Below, in pieces: positions 60,903 through 64,000 of a stretch of 64,000 nt of DNA. The stretch covers positions 2,393,873 to 2,457,872 of the forward strand of contig CP154956.1 in assembly GCA_039621445.1 (NCBI GenBank), given 5' to 3'. The stretch is from Euglena gracilis (Eukaryota > Euglenida > Euglenophyceae > Euglenales). Made by a program: the position numbers and the translations under genes. Numbering within the stretch: the stretch's first letter is position 1; every line of letters starts with the position of its first letter. Under the pieces are notes generated by a model. It was not told the origin of the DNA and ran no database searches. It was given only the letters and a program-made list of their open reading frames with translations.

Positions 60903-62475
60903 GTCCGGCGTGTGGCGCCCCGTGCACACGGCCGCCCCTCACTGACCTGGCCCCGGCCAGGCATCATACCTCGGGCGAAACCATTCCCTGGGACGTCTTG
61001 ACCCAACGTACCCGGGAGACGGAGCCACCTTTGGCCTGGGCCGAGAGAGAGAGAAGAAGGCACGGAGCCTTCCAGCATTCCCCAAGGGTGGGGGGGTCAG
61101 CGTCATGGTTGGAGTCCCCCCCCCCAGGTCAAGTGTTTGGGTGATGCTGTGGCTTAAGGCTAGAGCTTTTCCCTCGTCTTGTTCAACGTGGTGGCCGTCA
61201 GGCTGAATTTTAAGGCGAGGCCTACCGCATCCTGGGGGGAGGGGGTCTGGGGTAGCAACAAACGAGAACTGGTGTAAGGGGTCCCTGGCCACTCACCACA
61301 CAGCAAGCTGGGGTGAGACGCGAAGTTGGCGTCGGCCGGGGGGGGGGAATTGATATCCGCAATTTTTCCGCAATTTCCGCAATTTTCCGCAATTTCCGCA
61401 ATTTTTCCGCAATTTCCGCAATTTTTCGCAATTTTTCCGCAATTTTTCCGCAATTTTTCGCAATTTCCGCAATTTTCCCGCAATTTTTCCGAAGGCCTCC
61501 GATATCAATTATTCCCCCCCCCTGCGTCGGCCATGAACGGACAAGAAGCCTTAGTGCAACCGAGGGAGGGGGTCTCGTGCCTACCTGGGCAGGCATCCCA
61601 AGGCAGATGCGAGGCACAAAGATCCGACCTGGGTGGGAGAACACATGACCGAAAGTGCCTCGCACTCGGCCCCCGGGAAAATCCATTTTTGGTCCACGCC
61701 CAGGCGGACATCAGACCCCTCTTCCAGGGGGTTTCGTGCCTGCCCAGGGGCACCCCTGTCTCCTCCACCGCCCCCCCCCCCCCCCAGGGTGACTGGTCAA
61801 ATCCAGCCTGGTTACCCCAACAACCCAGGGGTTGGCTGGGCAGGAAGGGCGGAGGGGGGGGGCACGTTTGAATCTGGGGGGCTCTTCTGTACCGGGGGGG
61901 GGGGGAATTGGAGGCCGAAAAAATTGATTGGGAAAAAATTGGCTTACAGAAATCCTGCCAAAATTCTCCGGCCTTTTTTTGAAAATCCTGCCAAGAAGAG
62001 AGAATTGAGGCTGCTTGTTTGCCTGGCTTCCAGGCATCTTGCAAAAAAATCCTGCCAAAATTTTCCGGGCCATTTTCAGGGTTGGCACCAATTTTTTCGG
62101 CTTCCAATTTTGTTGGTTCTAATTTTATCTAGCCCCAAACCCCCCCCCCCCCCTAGTTGCACTAAGGCTAATCCCCCCCCCCCCTGGTAGGAAGGCACCC
62201 CACGGCACAAGGCACCCCCTCCCCCCAGGGTCGTCACTCCTCCCGGCGCTTGGCCCCCCTCCGCCTGAAACGCACACTTGGTCGAAACTTGCACCTTGGC
62301 CCCCCATTTTCAGGGTCTTGTATGACTTTGGGCATGGCCCGCCGAAACCATTCATATGCAAAACTTGACCCGTTGGCTCCCGGGCCATTCCTTCATCGAG
62401 TTCTGCACCAATTGCTGGGGGTCGAAAAACTTTGGACCTTTTCCCTTCTGATCCAGACCCCCCCCCCCCCCCCAG
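60903..62475. other. No gene recognised; repeats and C/G runs
   Basis: Contains a CGCAATTTC tandem (61360-61495) and several C/G homopolymers (61770, 61890, 62140, 62170). No exon was supported. Confidence 0.45.
61360..61495. repeat. Degenerate CGCAATTTTTC tandem
   Basis: About 13 units of 9-11 bp around CCGCAATTTC. Its edges GATATCCGCAATT and GGCCTCCGATATCAATT give it a weak inverted outline. Confidence 0.85.
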
Positions 62476-62600
62476 GAACCTGTCTCCTTTTCCCGTGGGG
62501 GCTACTCGAGGCAGCCACACAGCCGCTCTACAGCCGTAAGCACCGGGGACACGGCGGCATCCAAGTGGGCACAACCAACGGAACCTTCTGCATGCTGTCT
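62476..62600 (+). CDS. Candidate exon: Cache-like ectodomain segment (GGIQVGTTNGTF)
   Basis: After a C-run ending in CCAG the frame reads WGLLEAATQPLYSRKHRGHG and GIQVGTTNGTFCMLSHN. A helix followed by a strand ending in VGTxNGTF is the usual opening of Cache-type sensor domains, and NGT is a sequon. It is comparable to the 8.8 and 18.6 kb exons of the first receptor gene. The 3' end is not resolved, and the frame stops at 62622. Confidence 0.4.
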
Positions 62601-62744
62601 CATAATCCAATTGCATTTATTTGAATTCCAAGTCGTGTGTGCCCCCTCTTTTCCCTGGCACTCGAAACCCCCGCTTGTTCCTCACATTCACCACCTTGCG
62701 ATCTTGCCTCCCCATTCTTTGGACCTTTTTTGTACCTATTGCAG

Positions 62745-62880
62745 GCTACCTCGGCCAACCTGACCTTTGGGTGGGTCTTGAGGTGTCAGTTGATTTCTTT
62801 TCACGTTGCATGGTGGGCAAGGACCAACTGAATCCGGGCCAAGGTTGCGGAGAAGTGCAGTACCAGTCGGTTGGCCGAGG
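62745..62880 (+). CDS. Candidate exon downstream of the Cache-like segment
   Basis: The acceptor ACCTATTGCAG is followed by two usable frames: GYLGQPDLWVGLEVSVDFF, which stays open for about 70 codons, and ATSANLTFGWVLRCQ, open for 28. The first could continue the 62.5 kb candidate. No domain was recognised. Confidence 0.27.
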
Positions 62881-63528
62881 CATCATCGTTGTCCCCTTGG
62901 CGCTGCGCTGTGCTGTGCTGCGCTTGAAAGTGCTGCTGCTGCTGGCGCTGTGCTGACATCAGGGGCCGTTTCTTTCCTTACTTCTTTCTTGCTTTCGTTT
63001 TGGGTGATTTCCCATTCGTCCCATCGTGAGTGCCAGGGAATGTTGCTGAGGATCTGGCAAAAAAAAAAAACTAACTTAGACACAGCCAACTGCCAAGTGG
63101 TTGGGGGGATTATGGTACAGGTACACTCAATGTTCAGCTGTTTAGCCTCTTCGAACCAGTTTTTTGAACCCCTTCAGTGTGGAGTCTTCCCAAACGTGCC
63201 GAGGAGGCTCCTTGAGCCCCCTGAACATCTTCAAAGGCCCAAAAGCCACCCTCAGCAATCCGTAACACTCATTTTTCGAAGTGGCTCACAGAAATTTTGC
63301 TTTTTTCTGGCCCCTCACTTCAGGGGAGGGTCATCTGTTGCTGTTTTGCATTTTTTTTTTTAGGCCTCTGGGAGATCGGACCCCCTCCGTCCAGGAGGTG
63401 AGGAGACACCCCCTACCTTATACACCTCCCTTGTATCGAGCTCTGGACAGCAAATGTTTTGGACATTGATCATTTTTGACATCAAACAGATGAGGGTATC
63501 CCCAGACTACCTGGTTTAGCAACGTCGG

Positions 63529-63690
63529 TTGGAACTGGTGCAGTCACTTGCTCGGCCCCTCACGTTTCTTAAGACCATCCCCATCCCCTCCATATACATC
63601 TGGACAAATGTAGTGGGAATTCTAAACCTGCTGATTTATGCAACGGCATTTGGCACCTCCCAAGTAACTCACCAACGAGTTCGTTCCCGT
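63529..63690 (+). CDS. Candidate coding segment with one hydrophobic stretch
   Basis: The frame reads ARPLTFLKTIPIPSIYIWT and NVVGILNLLIYATAFGTSQ. The 20-residue hydrophobic run could be a membrane helix. No clear acceptor, donor or family was found. Confidence 0.2.
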
Positions 63691-64000
63691 TATTTTGGCA
63701 CCCCACCAATGCTTCACAGACACACAAAAAGTTTCGTTGGGACCTGGCATTTGAGCAATTTTTCTGTTTTTTCCCAAGGACTTTCCTTGTTTCTCCTTTA
63801 ATTGCACCTTTTAACTTTACTCGATTTAGTCAAATTCCAGTTTGGCCGGCGCTGCCAAACCAATAAAGATAGCAAAGAAACTTCTGGGAAGTCATCAAAG
63901 TCATTTTCTTTACCTCCACAAGCTCCAAAACATCCAGGGCACGACCCCCCAGGGTTTGGTTTCTTGGCCTAAAATTTGGTTGGGAAACCCACAGGACCGC

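Overview
The window looks like nuclear DNA of a eukaryote, probably a free-living unicellular protist or alga with a large, repeat-rich genome. The signs are short GC-rich coding islands bounded by AG / GT splice signals, introns of 0.3 to about 6 kb packed with repeats, a 2.6 kb array of TTAGGG telomeric repeats, very long microsatellites, and no operons or ribosome-binding sites. I cannot name the species. Nearly all long open frames here are low-complexity or repeat shadows. The genes have to be read as exons.

The dominant feature is one split gene on the + strand, running from about 3.16 kb to 46.28 kb. Its exons, in order, encode: an N-terminal membrane anchor (3160-3304); a long extracellular region with N-glycosylation sites, cysteines and a Cache-type signature (DPRCRAWY, near 12.7 kb, and a strand/helix at 15.2 kb); helical segments (20.4-21.7 kb); a second membrane helix (23.07-23.2 kb); a cytosolic linker helix (25.1 kb) and a Ser/Pro-rich linker (26.9 kb); a class III nucleotidyl cyclase homology domain on five exons (32.35, 35.06, 36.83, 37.40 and 39.98 kb); and a helical C-terminal tail (45.87-46.28 kb). 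Intron phases agree across the cyclase exons, so the domain reads as one uninterrupted frame. Nevertheless, most residues needed for class III catalysis are replaced. It is either a very divergent cyclase or a pseudocyclase receptor.

Right of 46.3 kb there are only weak hints of other genes: isolated exon-like segments at 48.7, 50.9, 59.0, 62.5, 62.7 and 63.5 kb. The one at 62.5 kb resembles part of a Cache-like ectodomain and may belong to a related receptor gene.

Everything else is repeats. (1) Families of small elements tipped by homopolymer C or G runs plus a short AT tag, many carrying a GGCGC-type hairpin, dispersed through the introns. (2) Classical inverted-repeat DNA elements: a 330 bp hAT-like MITE with perfect 16 bp TIRs and an exact 8 bp target duplication (59.4 kb), a two-copy MITE with 6-7 bp duplications (13.1 and 60.8 kb), a 1.86 kb TIR element with internal palindromes (56.35-58.2 kb), and a three-copy GAGCTC-ended family (28.6, 38.4 and 53.3 kb). 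(3) An interstitial telomeric array with five conserved islands, inside the last large intron of the receptor gene. (4) Large tandem arrays, including ACGC/AC/AACAC/ACACC repeats over 48.9-50.8 kb, ACATC/ACACC pentamers at 35.7-36.1 kb, a 19 bp minisatellite at 53.5-54.3 kb and a 163 bp satellite at 54.3-54.9 kb. No rRNA, tRNA, CRISPR array or complete transposase gene was recognised.
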